Shown here piece after piece: positions 1 through 7,848 of a stretch of 64,000 nt of DNA. This DNA is from Chitinophaga hostae (lineage in GTDB: Bacteria > Bacteroidota > Bacteroidia > Chitinophagales > Chitinophagaceae). The notes beneath the pieces are model-generated. The model was not told where the DNA came from, ran no database searches, and worked only from the letters and a program-made list of their open reading frames with translations. The stretch's first letter is position 1; every line of letters starts with the position of its first letter. Made by a program: the position numbers and the translations under genes. The DNA lies in NCBI RefSeq assembly GCF_018224885.1, contig NZ_JAGTXB010000019.1:101563-165562 (forward strand), in the 5' to 3' direction.

Positions 1-344
1 AGGGTACTGGATTGTTGTTTCATGGCTACATTCAGCTGGCTGATATCGCTTACCGGTATTTGCTGGATTTCATATCCTACATAGGTGAATACCAACGTGG
101 CATTTTTTTCTGCTTTGATGGCATAGGTACCATCCGGATAGGTGGTAGTGCCTATAGGAGTACCTTTTACCACCACATTCACTTCGGCGAGTGGCTTACC
201 ATCTGCCGCTCCTGTGACTTTTCCGGTGATCACTTTTTGCGCAGAGAGGGTATTGATAAAAATAAAAAGAAAGAAGAGGAAGCCTGTACCTCTTTTCTTG
301 AAAGAGCCTGGCATGGGAGGCCTTCCTTGCAGGGAAGCTTTCAT
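1..344 (-). CDS. SusC-like TonB-dependent transporter, N-terminal fragment (cut by window edge)
   Basis: This is the first 114 residues of an outer-membrane transporter of the SusC/RagA family; the rest lies beyond the left edge. After a basic start comes a hydrophobic segment (FLFFLFIFINTLSA, about residues 21-34) that looks like a signal peptide ending near SAQ. A carboxypeptidase-D regulatory-like beta-sandwich follows (about residues 38-110, with G-K-V-T and the Y-P-D-G-T-Y loop), as is usual before the plug domain. There is no STN domain, so direct coupling to an ECF/FecR pair is not expected. I chose the ATG at 344 because the frame is closed by a TAA at 393-395 and the signal peptide starts cleanly here. 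It lies downstream of the GH116-type gene on the same strand and has its own operator-like palindrome about 40 bases upstream. Confidence 0.85.
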   Translation of the reverse strand, partial: MKASLQGRPPMPGSFKKRGTGFLFFLFIFINTLSAQKVITGKVTGAADGKPLAEVNVVVKGTPIGTTTYPDGTYAIKAEKNATLVFTYVGYEIQQIPVSDISQLNVAMKQQSST

Positions 345-383
345 AAACGTGTTGATTTTGGTGATAGGTTTTAATGGTGCTAC

Positions 384-397
384 CTTAATCGTTTAAG
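384..397. promoter_or_regulatory. LacI-family operator-like palindrome upstream of the partial SusC gene
   Basis: The 14-mer CTTAATCGTTTAAG is a palindrome with one mismatched pair and a central CG, the arrangement typical of LacI/GalR-family operators. It is 40 bases upstream of the SusC start at 344. The same core occurs perfectly inside the long palindrome at 3277-3308 upstream of the glycosidase gene, which suggests co-regulation of the two genes. No LacI-family gene is in the window. Function is inferred from sequence form only. Confidence 0.5.
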
Positions 398-483
398 CAT
401 TATTTGTTTAAAAAGCCGTTTGCTGATGATAGTTCCTGTCTGGATGTATAGAGAATATTGGTAAAGATTGTTTTGGTGATGTA

Positions 484-540
484 TTGGCGGGAAGTCGTTT
501 CCGGTGGCGTAACCGTGTGGTGGAAACAGGCTTCCCGCAA
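484..540 (-). terminator. Inverted repeat after the GH116-type gene
   Basis: GCGGGAAG and GTTTCC on the left pair with GGAAAC and CTTCCCGC on the right, around a loop of about 20 bases. It starts seven bases after the stop of the minus-strand glycosidase gene. There is no clear T run on the minus strand beyond it, so it may protect or end the transcript without being a classical intrinsic terminator. Confidence 0.4.
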
Positions 541-547
541 TAGAAGT

Positions 548-3124
548 TTATGCTTTCAGTGGTATTTTCTTTCCGCCCACAATGGCTTGTGTGGCGGGAA
601 TGGAACCATAGGCTACCTGTAGGGAGGGTACGCCTTTTTTCCAGCTCACCGTACCAAATCCTTTATCGGTGGCAATAAAGCTGGTGAAGTCACCTATCTT
701 GGAATCGATATACAGTACTTTATCGATGGCATCGTACCGTGCGCCGGTAAGGCCCTGGAGCAGTCCGTAGCTCGACATGGCCCTGGCATACCAGTGACCG
801 CATTCGTACTCATTGAACGGATTACGTACCGTACCGTCGTAGCGTTTACGGCAGGCGCGTACAATGTCCAGTCCTTTTTCCACTTCACCCTGGAACATGA
901 GGTGGGAAGCTACCTGGTATTCGATACCGGTCCATACTTCATTGCTGTATACAAAAGGCAGCGATAACATACCGCCCTTAGGCCAGGAGCATAATAACAG
1001 GCCACCTTCATCGCCCAGCGCATAGGTGGAGCGTTGCGGGTTCACATGATTGCTCAGGTCTTTTTTCAGGTTGTATTTATGTACCGCCAGCAAATGGCTT
1101 TTTGTTTTTGCAGGATCCACGGGTTCATCCATGCCGCATACACGCGCTATCCAGGAGCCCAGGATCCCGTCCGACAGGCATCCGGTGCCGTACTGGTATT
1201 TGGGCCCTTCTTTCTTCAGCAATACAACTGCTTCATCGGCATATTGTGTACTGAAGGACTGCGCTTTTACCGGGTCTGGTGCATTTAACCCTGTCCATTG
1301 AATTTTCTGTATAAAATACTCCCCGTTGTACAGTTCTGTTTCCAGGTTATGTTTTCCCTTTTCATAGAGGGCGCTGTATTTCCTGACATCTTCCCCCAGG
1401 TGTTTTCCCATCAGCGTGATGGCGCTGAGCGCGCCGAGATAGAAACTGGTACACATACCGGTGGCGCCCCAGAACTCAATATCATACGTGTTGTGATGTG
1501 GTTCTTCCACGAGGCCCTTGCCCCGGGGATCCCAGGTGCGGATGCAATAGTCCATGCTTACTTTTACCAGCGGGAACAGTTGCTTCAACCATTCATCATC
1601 ACCGCCGATACGCCAGTCGCGGTATACTTTCATGATGCCACCCAACTGCCCATCTGCCGCCGAATGGAAGTTATGCACCAGCGGGGAGATCGGGATATTG
1701 GCGCGGAATCCCTGGTGGCCTTCCGCATTCTGATTTTCATGAAACTCGGTCTGACGCAGACTTCTTTCCAGCGCCGGAAATAAATGCGGTACTGCCTGCG
1801 CGTAATTCCATACATGCGTACAGGTACCATGACAGCTGCCCCAGGTATCGCCGGAACCCTCCCAGCACCAGAAGCGCCCGTCGTATTGCCGCATAACGGT
1901 AGCTGATTTGAGGATCGTGAGATTGGCGGCCACCGCTTCCACTACTTCTGCTGGCAAGCTGCTGTTATAAAAAGTGTTGGTAAACAACGAGGTCTTTTTA
2001 TAAAGATCGTCGTAGTTGCTGTTCCAGTAAGCTGTTACTTCACCAATGTCTTTAAAGCGGTTGCTGTACCATGGCTTATAATATTTACCAAAAGCATTTT
2101 CCTTCCCACTCACGTCTTCGCCTACACGTAGTTTTGAATCCGGCACATACCAGGCCATCATGAGGCGTATCACTTTCTTTTCCCCGGGTTTTAAACGGAA
2201 TGGTACGAACAGGGAGCCACCGGGTGCATCTTTTTCTACCGGCGGGGTACTGCGCGTGTTACCATCTTTCAAAGTATTCCACACCATGGTCAGCGGATCA
2301 AACCAGCCGCCGCGGAACCAGCAATGATCTACTACCGTATTGGGTTCCGCAGTAAAAATGGCAAAGTGGCCCTGTTTTTCTGCCGCTTTTTCCGGTGCGC
2401 CCTGTGTGAGCACAAACCCGTTTTGCATAGGCCTGACCGTATGCAGTGTATCGGCCTGCCGCATAAAATTGCGGGCGTTATAGGAGAAGATAAATTCTTC
2501 CGCTTTACTGCCGGTGTTGGTGATATGATATTCCAGCGCGCCCACGGGCATGCTGGCGTGATCTTCATCACCGGGGATAAAAGGACTCCAGCCTTTTATA
2601 GCTACCTGCACCGGCATGACAGGATCTTTCAAATTAATATCCGCAAAAGGGAAACGCGCTTTCATGGTGGCGTCTTTAAAACGTGGCAGTCCCCAGGTAG
2701 CGCCACCGGTGCCACCCAGGCCGGCATCGCGCATCCCGAATTTTTTCCATTCAGGAATGGCGCCTTCCAACACCCTTGCGCCACCGCCTTTTATACTGAG
2801 GGCTGCAAACATGGCCGGTTCATAAAACATTTCCGGGTTATGGTGCACCGACATATGCGAAATAGCACCGGTACCTTCAATACAAAACATACCGGCGCCA
2901 ATCCCCCCTATCGGGAAAGCAATCCGGTTATTGTATTTTCCTTTATACACATCATTAAAACGACGGTCGTTTGCCGGATCTGCCAGTGGTGTGTCTGCGC
3001 CTTCTTTTGCCGGCCTTGTTTCACCGGTATTTGTTGCCAGCGCTACCATGGGGAGCGCAGAAACACCGAGGTAAGTCATGGCGATATTTCTCAGAAAAAA
3101 ACGTCGGTTGTTACTTTTTTTCAT
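548..3124 (-). CDS. Exported GH116-like glycosidase (DUF608 type)
   Basis: This 858-residue enzyme resembles glycoside hydrolase family 116, which includes bacterial beta-glucosidases and animal GBA2. The N-terminus has a twin-arginine signal (R7-R8-F-F-L followed by a hydrophobic stretch ending near residue 30), so export is expected. Residues 66-80 contain NRIAFPIGGIGAGMF, the hallmark start of the family's N-terminal beta domain. The C-terminal half is an alpha/alpha toroid with HHNTYDIEFWG (near residue 545) and LSDGILGSWIAR, whose Asp652 sits where I expect the family's acid/base Asp. I could not place the nucleophile Glu with confidence: a WEGSGD segment near 422 is a candidate, but its spacing differs from GBA2. 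Substrate is unknown. The gene lies next to the partial SusC and shares its operator-like motif, so they probably serve the same glycan. Confidence 0.8.
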   Translation of the reverse strand: MKKSNNRRFFLRNIAMTYLGVSALPMVALATNTGETRPAKEGADTPLADPANDRRFNDVYKGKYNNRIAFPIGGIGAGMFCIEGTGAISHMSVHHNPEMFYEPAMFAALSIKGGGARVLEGAIPEWKKFGMRDAGLGGTGGATWGLPRFKDATMKARFPFADINLKDPVMPVQVAIKGWSPFIPGDEDHASMPVGALEYHITNTGSKAEEFIFSYNARNFMRQADTLHTVRPMQNGFVLTQGAPEKAAEKQGHFAIFTAEPNTVVDHCWFRGGWFDPLTMVWNTLKDGNTRSTPPVEKDAPGGSLFVPFRLKPGEKKVIRLMMAWYVPDSKLRVGEDVSGKENAFGKYYKPWYSNRFKDIGEVTAYWNSNYDDLYKKTSLFTNTFYNSSLPAEVVEAVAANLTILKSATVMRQYDGRFWCWEGSGDTWGSCHGTCTHVWNYAQAVPHLFPALERSLRQTEFHENQNAEGHQGFRANIPISPLVHNFHSAADGQLGGIMKVYRDWRIGGDDEWLKQLFPLVKVSMDYCIRTWDPRGKGLVEEPHHNTYDIEFWGATGMCTSFYLGALSAITLMGKHLGEDVRKYSALYEKGKHNLETELYNGEYFIQKIQWTGLNAPDPVKAQSFSTQYADEAVVLLKKEGPKYQYGTGCLSDGILGSWIARVCGMDEPVDPAKTKSHLLAVHKYNLKKDLSNHVNPQRSTYALGDEGGLLLCSWPKGGMLSLPFVYSNEVWTGIEYQVASHLMFQGEVEKGLDIVRACRKRYDGTVRNPFNEYECGHWYARAMSSYGLLQGLTGARYDAIDKVLYIDSKIGDFTSFIATDKGFGTVSWKKGVPSLQVAYGSIPATQAIVGGKKIPLKA

Positions 3125-3276
3125 GTATCATTTATTTTATAAAATCTGCTGGCAGATGCTACCAGCATGGCAATTTTCTCGCACAGGTGTTGACGCGGAA
3201 GCAACTGTCCCTCTTTTTAATCAATAGTTTTTCATGCCTCCTGCCGGATGCTTTTCGTTTTTCGTGTTCCGTGGCT

Positions 3277-3308
3277 GCCCATTTGCTTAAACGTTTAAGC
3301 AAATGGGC
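3277..3308. promoter_or_regulatory. 32-bp perfect palindrome with LacI-type core, upstream of the GH116-like gene
   Basis: All 16 base pairs of the two arms match. The centre is GCTTAAACGTTTAAGC, symmetric about a CG step at 3292/3293, and the outer arms add GCCCATTT and its complement. It lies about 150 bases upstream of the minus-strand start at 3124 and 90 bases after the end of the metallophosphoesterase gene. There is no T run on the minus strand after it. I read it as an operator for a LacI-type repressor; a transcript hairpin is the alternative. Confidence 0.55.
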
Positions 3309-3398
3309 GATAAAAAAAATTACGTTATAAGGATGAAACTATAATAATTTATTTGAGTGTCCAAATTTTTTTTGAGAAGGGATGGCTGAGTTTCTTTA

Positions 3399-4118
3399 TT
3401 ACCGCTTCTTCAACACCAGCTTCGTATCAATACCCTCCTCCTCAATATGAATAATCCTATATCCGAAAACATGCTTATCCATTACCAGCTCCGGGGCTTC
3501 CTTAACAAACTGTATCGACACGGCAGGCGTAATATATTGCCGTATATTACCCCGTTGCTGCTCATCCGCCAGGTGATAGTGACCACAAAAGATATGCACC
3601 TCCTGCTGGTGCTGCTGTAGCAGCGCGGCGATCTGTTCCCTTCCTTTCAGCGGAAACAGCCGGTCTACTTCCGCATCAACGGCCAGCACCGGATGATGAA
3701 TAAACAACACTATTTTTTTGGGTGTCTGTATCTCCTTTTCAAGCCATGCAAACTGTTCCGGGCTTATTTCTTCGGCAGAAGAATCGAGGTAGATGTATTT
3801 GTAAACCGCAGCTTCCTCCGAATAATAAAATTCATTTCTGCCTGCCGGCAACGGGTTATAAAAAGGGAGGATTTCTTTAAAATGATCATGGTTGCCCAAC
3901 GTAATTTTTACATCGGTGACATACTGCTTTAACCGGTCGAAAAAGAAATCATGTACAACATGCTCGCCGATATCACCGCCAATCACAACAGAGGTAATAC
4001 CAGCGGCCTGTACTTCCTGCAGAATATGTTCAAAATCTATTTTTGCATCTACCTGGTTCCCGGTAGTAAATGCGTCATCCATATGCGGATCGGTGATATA
4101 AGCGATGGTTCTTTTCAT
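3399..4118 (-). CDS. Calcineurin-like metallophosphoesterase
   Basis: This cytosolic protein of 239 residues has no signal peptide. It carries the full di-metal phosphoesterase set in order: D10-P-H12, G-G-D49, G-N76-H77-D78, H141-H142 and G-H180-Y-H182. This signature matches the Icc/CpdA-type branch, whose members hydrolyse phosphodiesters such as cyclic nucleotides, but the substrate cannot be read from sequence. It ends 90 bases before the palindrome that precedes the glycosidase gene, and is separated from the NmrA-like gene upstream by a hairpin. It is probably a single-gene unit unrelated to the glycan genes. Confidence 0.85.
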   Translation of the reverse strand: MKRTIAYITDPHMDDAFTTGNQVDAKIDFEHILQEVQAAGITSVVIGGDIGEHVVHDFFFDRLKQYVTDVKITLGNHDHFKEILPFYNPLPAGRNEFYYSEEAAVYKYIYLDSSAEEISPEQFAWLEKEIQTPKKIVLFIHHPVLAVDAEVDRLFPLKGREQIAALLQQHQQEVHIFCGHYHLADEQQRGNIRQYITPAVSIQFVKEAPELVMDKHVFGYRIIHIEEEGIDTKLVLKKR

Positions 4119-4147
4119 ATTTGAATATACGGATTAATACGGGAACA

Positions 4148-4193
4148 GCATAGCCAATACTGCGCTGGATAAAAAGCGCAGTATCGCCTATGC
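4148..4193 (-). terminator. Hairpin between NmrA-like gene and metallophosphoesterase
   Basis: A 19-base arm (GCATAGCCAATACTGCGCT) pairs with its near-complement at 4175-4193, with 17 of 19 positions matching and an eight-base loop. It lies just after the stop of the minus-strand NmrA-like gene. A T run is lacking, so I call it a probable transcript-end hairpin. Confidence 0.45.
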
Positions 4194-4204
4194 TGCACTA
4201 AAAA

Positions 4205-5077
4205 CTAGTTAAACCATGCTGCATAATCCTGTACAAAGTCTTCGGCGGTGCGGGCAGGTTTCTCCAGTATCTGTGCAACGGCGCCGCTCACAAAATCGGC
4301 GCCGCCGTTATGCTGTACTTCTGTGTATGCGATTAATGTTTGTACTGCCCATGCCGGCATTCCTTTCTGTTCCATCCGCTGCCTCGCGGCTTCAATCGTA
4401 AGCTGTACGTAAGTTACCGGTGTAGCGGTTGCGTCGCTGATAATAGTGGCCAGCTGCTGATAGTTGATCGCTTCGCCACCGGTGAGTACATAAGTTTGCC
4501 CGGCATAGGCTGCCGGCGCGGTTAAAATACGCGCGGCTACTTCGGCAATATCACGTACATCTATATACGCTCTTTTACCATCACCGGTAGCTTCCTCGAT
4601 ACTGCGGGCTGCTTTCACCCGTTGCGAAAATTCGCCTAACCAGTTCTGCATAAAGCCGGTAGGCTGCAGGATGGTCCAGCTAATACCGGATGCTTTCAGC
4701 AATACTTCCACTTCGCCGTGTAACTTCCCAATCTGCGATCCCGGCGTACTTTTACCAGCCGCCGCGGAAGATAATTTCACCATATGCGATACACCCGCTG
4801 CTGCAGCGGCCTGTATCACGTTATGCTGTTCTTCCACAAAATTACTGCCCATACCGGACGATAAAAACACACTGCTGCTCTGCGCCATCGTTTTATGCAG
4901 ACTTTCCTTAACGGCCATATCCGCTTCCACCCAGGTGACGCCAGGTAATTCCACGGCCTTGCTTTTGTTACGGGTAACTGCAATTGCAGGTATGCCTGCG
5001 GCGGATAAAAATTGAAGCACTGCACCCCCTATCTTTCCGGTGGCGCCAAATACGGTGATATACTGCTTGTTTTCCAT
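4205..5077 (-). CDS. NmrA-like NAD(P)-binding oxidoreductase
   Basis: This 290-residue Rossmann-fold protein is of the atypical SDR/NmrA type. The N-terminus has the glycine-rich nucleotide-binding loop V-F-G-A-T-G-K-I-G-G (residues 9-18), followed by V-T-R-N-K at the end of beta-strand 2, which favours NADP(H). Relatives include QorB-type quinone reductases and redox-sensing NmrA proteins. There is no signal peptide. It is divergently transcribed from the AraC-type regulator, with 93 bases between starts, so that regulator is the likely controller. The substrate is unknown; a quinone or other electrophile reductase role is inference. Confidence 0.8.
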   Translation of the reverse strand: MENKQYITVFGATGKIGGAVLQFLSAAGIPAIAVTRNKSKAVELPGVTWVEADMAVKESLHKTMAQSSSVFLSSGMGSNFVEEQHNVIQAAAAAGVSHMVKLSSAAAGKSTPGSQIGKLHGEVEVLLKASGISWTILQPTGFMQNWLGEFSQRVKAARSIEEATGDGKRAYIDVRDIAEVAARILTAPAAYAGQTYVLTGGEAINYQQLATIISDATATPVTYVQLTIEAARQRMEQKGMPAWAVQTLIAYTEVQHNGGADFVSGAVAQILEKPARTAEDFVQDYAAWFN

Positions 5078-5170
5078 TTTATTGATTTAATTTAGTAGAC
5101 ACAAAGTTAGCTGCTGCCGTGGCCGTTGGCTAACGGGAAAGGAAATCTGATCAACGCAAAAAGAAGTTTT

Positions 5171-6097
5171 ATGCTCAGCAATTGCCAGGAAGGTAGTGAA
5201 AACAAGGTCCCCGTGCAGGAGAAAACGGTCCGGATCGGTGATCCATCCGGGTTCCACATAGAGCTGAAAGAGCTCTCCATCAAAAATGTAGACCTCCGCT
5301 GGGGCAGTTACCGCAACCCCAGCGATAAAATATTGTCGTTTCTTCCCGGTAAAAAAGCCATCGTATCCCATTTCAGGATGCAGGATGATACCGTGAATCC
5401 CACGCAGGCACTCCCCGAAAAACAATTTGTGGTATACCGGGAATCGCCCGAAGCATTTGATATGACGGTAACGGCTACACGTAATAAAAAGCGTTCGTTC
5501 TTTGAGCTGATTATCACAGAGGATTTCTTTGCTGATTTTTTTACGGCAGAAAGCAAATTCCTGGAAAGCTTCCGGCACTACACCGATGTCAATACTCCCT
5601 CTCCTGCTTTTACGGCTCATATGACGCCCGGTATGTACAGCGTTATCGGCAACATGCAGCAATCGCCCTACAGCGGCCATTTAAAGGCGCTATATCTCGA
5701 AGCCAAGGCTACCGAGCTTTTCCTGATGCAGGTGAAACAACTGGACGAACAACATCTCCCGAAACAAACTACATTACAAACAAAAGATATCGAAGCCCTC
5801 CACGATATCAGGCAATACATCGAAGAACATTACGGCGAAGCGCTCTCCCTTCAGCAACTGGCAAAACGCGCAGGCATCAACCAGATGAAACTGAAAAACG
5901 GGTTCAAATTGTTGTTTAACAGCACCGTATTTGGCTATCTGGGCGATATCCGCATGCAGGAAGCGAAAAGGCTGTTACAGGACGAGAAAATGTATGTCAA
6001 CGAAGTGGCCGACCGGATCGGTTATAAACACCCGCATCATTTCACCGCAGCTTTCAGGAAAAAGTTCGGGATGCTGCCAAGAGATACCAGGAAATAA
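5171..6097 (+). CDS. AraC-family transcriptional regulator
   Basis: The protein has 308 residues. The C-terminal ~100 residues form the double helix-turn-helix domain: I-R-Q-Y-I-E-E-H-Y, L-S-L-Q-Q-L-A-K-R-A-G, F-G-Y-L-G-D-I-R-M-Q-E-A-K-R-L-L and the closing segment V-A-D-R-I-G-Y-K-H-P-H-H-F-T-A-A-F-R-K-K-F-G. The N-terminal ~200 residues are a sensing domain I do not recognise. The frame is open from a TTG at 5126, but I prefer the ATG at 5171 because it leaves room for the divergent promoter of the NmrA-like gene. It ends 39 bases from the convergent SusD gene, with a bidirectional hairpin between. Confidence 0.85.
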   Translation: MLSNCQEGSENKVPVQEKTVRIGDPSGFHIELKELSIKNVDLRWGSYRNPSDKILSFLPGKKAIVSHFRMQDDTVNPTQALPEKQFVVYRESPEAFDMTVTATRNKKRSFFELIITEDFFADFFTAESKFLESFRHYTDVNTPSPAFTAHMTPGMYSVIGNMQQSPYSGHLKALYLEAKATELFLMQVKQLDEQHLPKQTTLQTKDIEALHDIRQYIEEHYGEALSLQQLAKRAGINQMKLKNGFKLLFNSTVFGYLGDIRMQEAKRLLQDEKMYVNEVADRIGYKHPHHFTAAFRKKFGMLPRDTRK

Positions 6098-6098
6098 A

Positions 6099-6125
6099 AT
6101 TGCCCGCTGCAAAGCAACGGGCAAT
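6099..6125. terminator. Bidirectional terminator hairpin between araC-type gene and susD-type gene
   Basis: ATTGCCCG at 6099-6106 pairs perfectly with CGGGCAAT at 6118-6125 around an 11-base loop. It lies between two convergent stop codons. There is A-rich sequence on the left side and no strong T run on the right. Confidence 0.6.
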
Positions 6126-6136
6126 CCTTGTTATAC

Positions 6137-7837
6137 TTAGTACAATGGATTCTGTACAATTTTCGGATTCGTTTGGGTTTCTATATACGGAATCGGCCAC
6201 AGGTAATCCCTTCCCGGGTTAAATGTACGCACCTCCACCACCCGCATATCTGCCCGGTTAGGCACCTGGCTGTAATCTGCAATACCATTGGCATCAATAA
6301 CCGGCGCTGCTGCCAGCAGCCCTCTTGGCACCCTGCCATACAAAGGACCTTTCATCACCTTCTCGGCAATTTTCCAGCGACGGATATCAAACAAACGGAA
6401 TCCTTCATAGGCCAGTTCATACATCCGCTCCCGGCGCACGGCTGAACGCAGCTCTTCTTTGGTAGCCCCGGCCGGGATAACCGGCATATTCACACCTGGT
6501 CTTTGCCGCACGTCATTGATCGCCTTAAATACAGACGCGTCCAGCTCATTGGCTTCCAGCTTGGCTTCGGTATAGGTAAGCAATACTTCTGCATAGCGCG
6601 CCAGGATAATACTCATGGTCGACAAACGGGTATTGTCCTTATCTTTCAGATCTACATATTTACGCCAGCAGTAACCACTAAACGAAGCATACGCATTTAC
6701 TGCATCCTGGTTCACAATACGGGTAGCCGGTGTGGTATTGTAGTTCCAGCACATCAGGCTGTCCTTATGCGTTTCAAACTGATAATTAAAAAATATCGAT
6801 CCCGGCAATGCAATGGTATATGCCAGCCGGGGATCACGGTTCACAAAAGGTTTCTTCGGATCAAACAAAGGCGATTTATCAATGGTGAGTCCATCGGTAC
6901 ATTCAAATGCATCTACCAGCGACTGCGATGGAATTTTATTGGATGCGCCCCCCGCATTCCTGCATAAAATAGGATATGGCCCGCCCCAGTTGATCACCGG
7001 CTGCTGGTATTGCAGCGCGAGAATTACTTCTGCGGAATTTTTATTATCATAGGAAAACAAGCGGGGATAGCTATCTTCCAGTTTATATACATTCAGGTCC
7101 ATCACCGCTTTAGCTGCTTCCGCCGCTACTTTCCATTTTTCATTGTACAATGCCACACGTGCTTTGATGGTCAGCGCAGCACCTTTGGTAGCACGACCAG
7201 CCTCTGAGGAAGCATATGTTTTCGGCAACCATGCCGCAGCACTGTCCAGCTCTTCAAAAATAAAATCCAGTACTACCGGTTTATCACTGCGGGGTACCTG
7301 CGAATTTTCGAGATTCAACTGATGCGTTACCAACGGCACCCCGCCAAACAGCGAAATCAACTGTTCGTACATGTATGCCCGTATGAACCTGGTTTCGCCC
7401 ATGCTGCGTTTAAACAGCGCTGCATCTGTCACCGGTTTTACTTTCTCCGCGTTATCCAATATAAAATTACAGCGGCCTATCACCTTATAAAAATCGGTCC
7501 ATAAACCCTGTGTATAAGTGTTGTTGGCATCCTGGTTGCCGGTGCCTATTTTCTGCAGGTCGCTGGCATTCCGTTCGTAACCGATGTCGCTGGCGGCATC
7601 CAGCATCACGCTGATATTAGGGCCTTCGAGTTGTCCAGGGTCATAGTCGGGATCCATCGGTTTATTCATGGCTTTATATAGCCCGTTAACGGCCAGCAAC
7701 AGCTCGTCCTGGCTTTTAAAAAAGGAGGCGTCGGAAGGACCTCCCTTAGGATCTTTTTCCAGGTAATCTTTATTGCAGGCCTGCATGGTCAGCAGGGAAA
7801 TAGTAATGATCGTCCAGCAAGTTAAACGCTTCGTCAT
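6137..7837 (-). CDS. SusD/RagB-family nutrient-binding lipoprotein
   Basis: This surface lipoprotein of 566 residues caps the SusC pore and captures substrate. The signal peptide ends in the lipobox L-T-M-Q-A-C21. After it comes the family's opening segment DYLEKDPKGGPSDASFF and N-G-L-Y-K-A-M, then the TPR-rich fold (A-E-V-L-L-T-Y-T-E-A-K-L-E, R-R-E-R-M-Y-E-L-A-Y-E-G-F-R). The C-terminus closes with LWPIPYIETQTNPKIVQNP, the standard RagB ending. It starts 11 bases after the SusC stop on the same strand, so the pair is cotranscribed. No hydrolase follows it: the next gene is convergent, so this is a SusCD pair without its own enzymes on that side. Confidence 0.95.
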   Translation of the reverse strand: MTKRLTCWTIITISLLTMQACNKDYLEKDPKGGPSDASFFKSQDELLLAVNGLYKAMNKPMDPDYDPGQLEGPNISVMLDAASDIGYERNASDLQKIGTGNQDANNTYTQGLWTDFYKVIGRCNFILDNAEKVKPVTDAALFKRSMGETRFIRAYMYEQLISLFGGVPLVTHQLNLENSQVPRSDKPVVLDFIFEELDSAAAWLPKTYASSEAGRATKGAALTIKARVALYNEKWKVAAEAAKAVMDLNVYKLEDSYPRLFSYDNKNSAEVILALQYQQPVINWGGPYPILCRNAGGASNKIPSQSLVDAFECTDGLTIDKSPLFDPKKPFVNRDPRLAYTIALPGSIFFNYQFETHKDSLMCWNYNTTPATRIVNQDAVNAYASFSGYCWRKYVDLKDKDNTRLSTMSIILARYAEVLLTYTEAKLEANELDASVFKAINDVRQRPGVNMPVIPAGATKEELRSAVRRERMYELAYEGFRLFDIRRWKIAEKVMKGPLYGRVPRGLLAAAPVIDANGIADYSQVPNRADMRVVEVRTFNPGRDYLWPIPYIETQTNPKIVQNPLY

Positions 7838-7848
7838 GATTACGTTTT

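Noticed and set aside
2324..3142. 272-codon open frame on the plus strand
   Set aside because: It is antisense to the N-terminal half of the GH116-like gene, whose conserved motifs are on the other strand.
3277..3308. Long palindrome read as a rho-independent terminator
   Set aside because: Neither strand has a T run after it on the side needed for the nearby gene end; the central CG and the matching site at 384 favour an operator.
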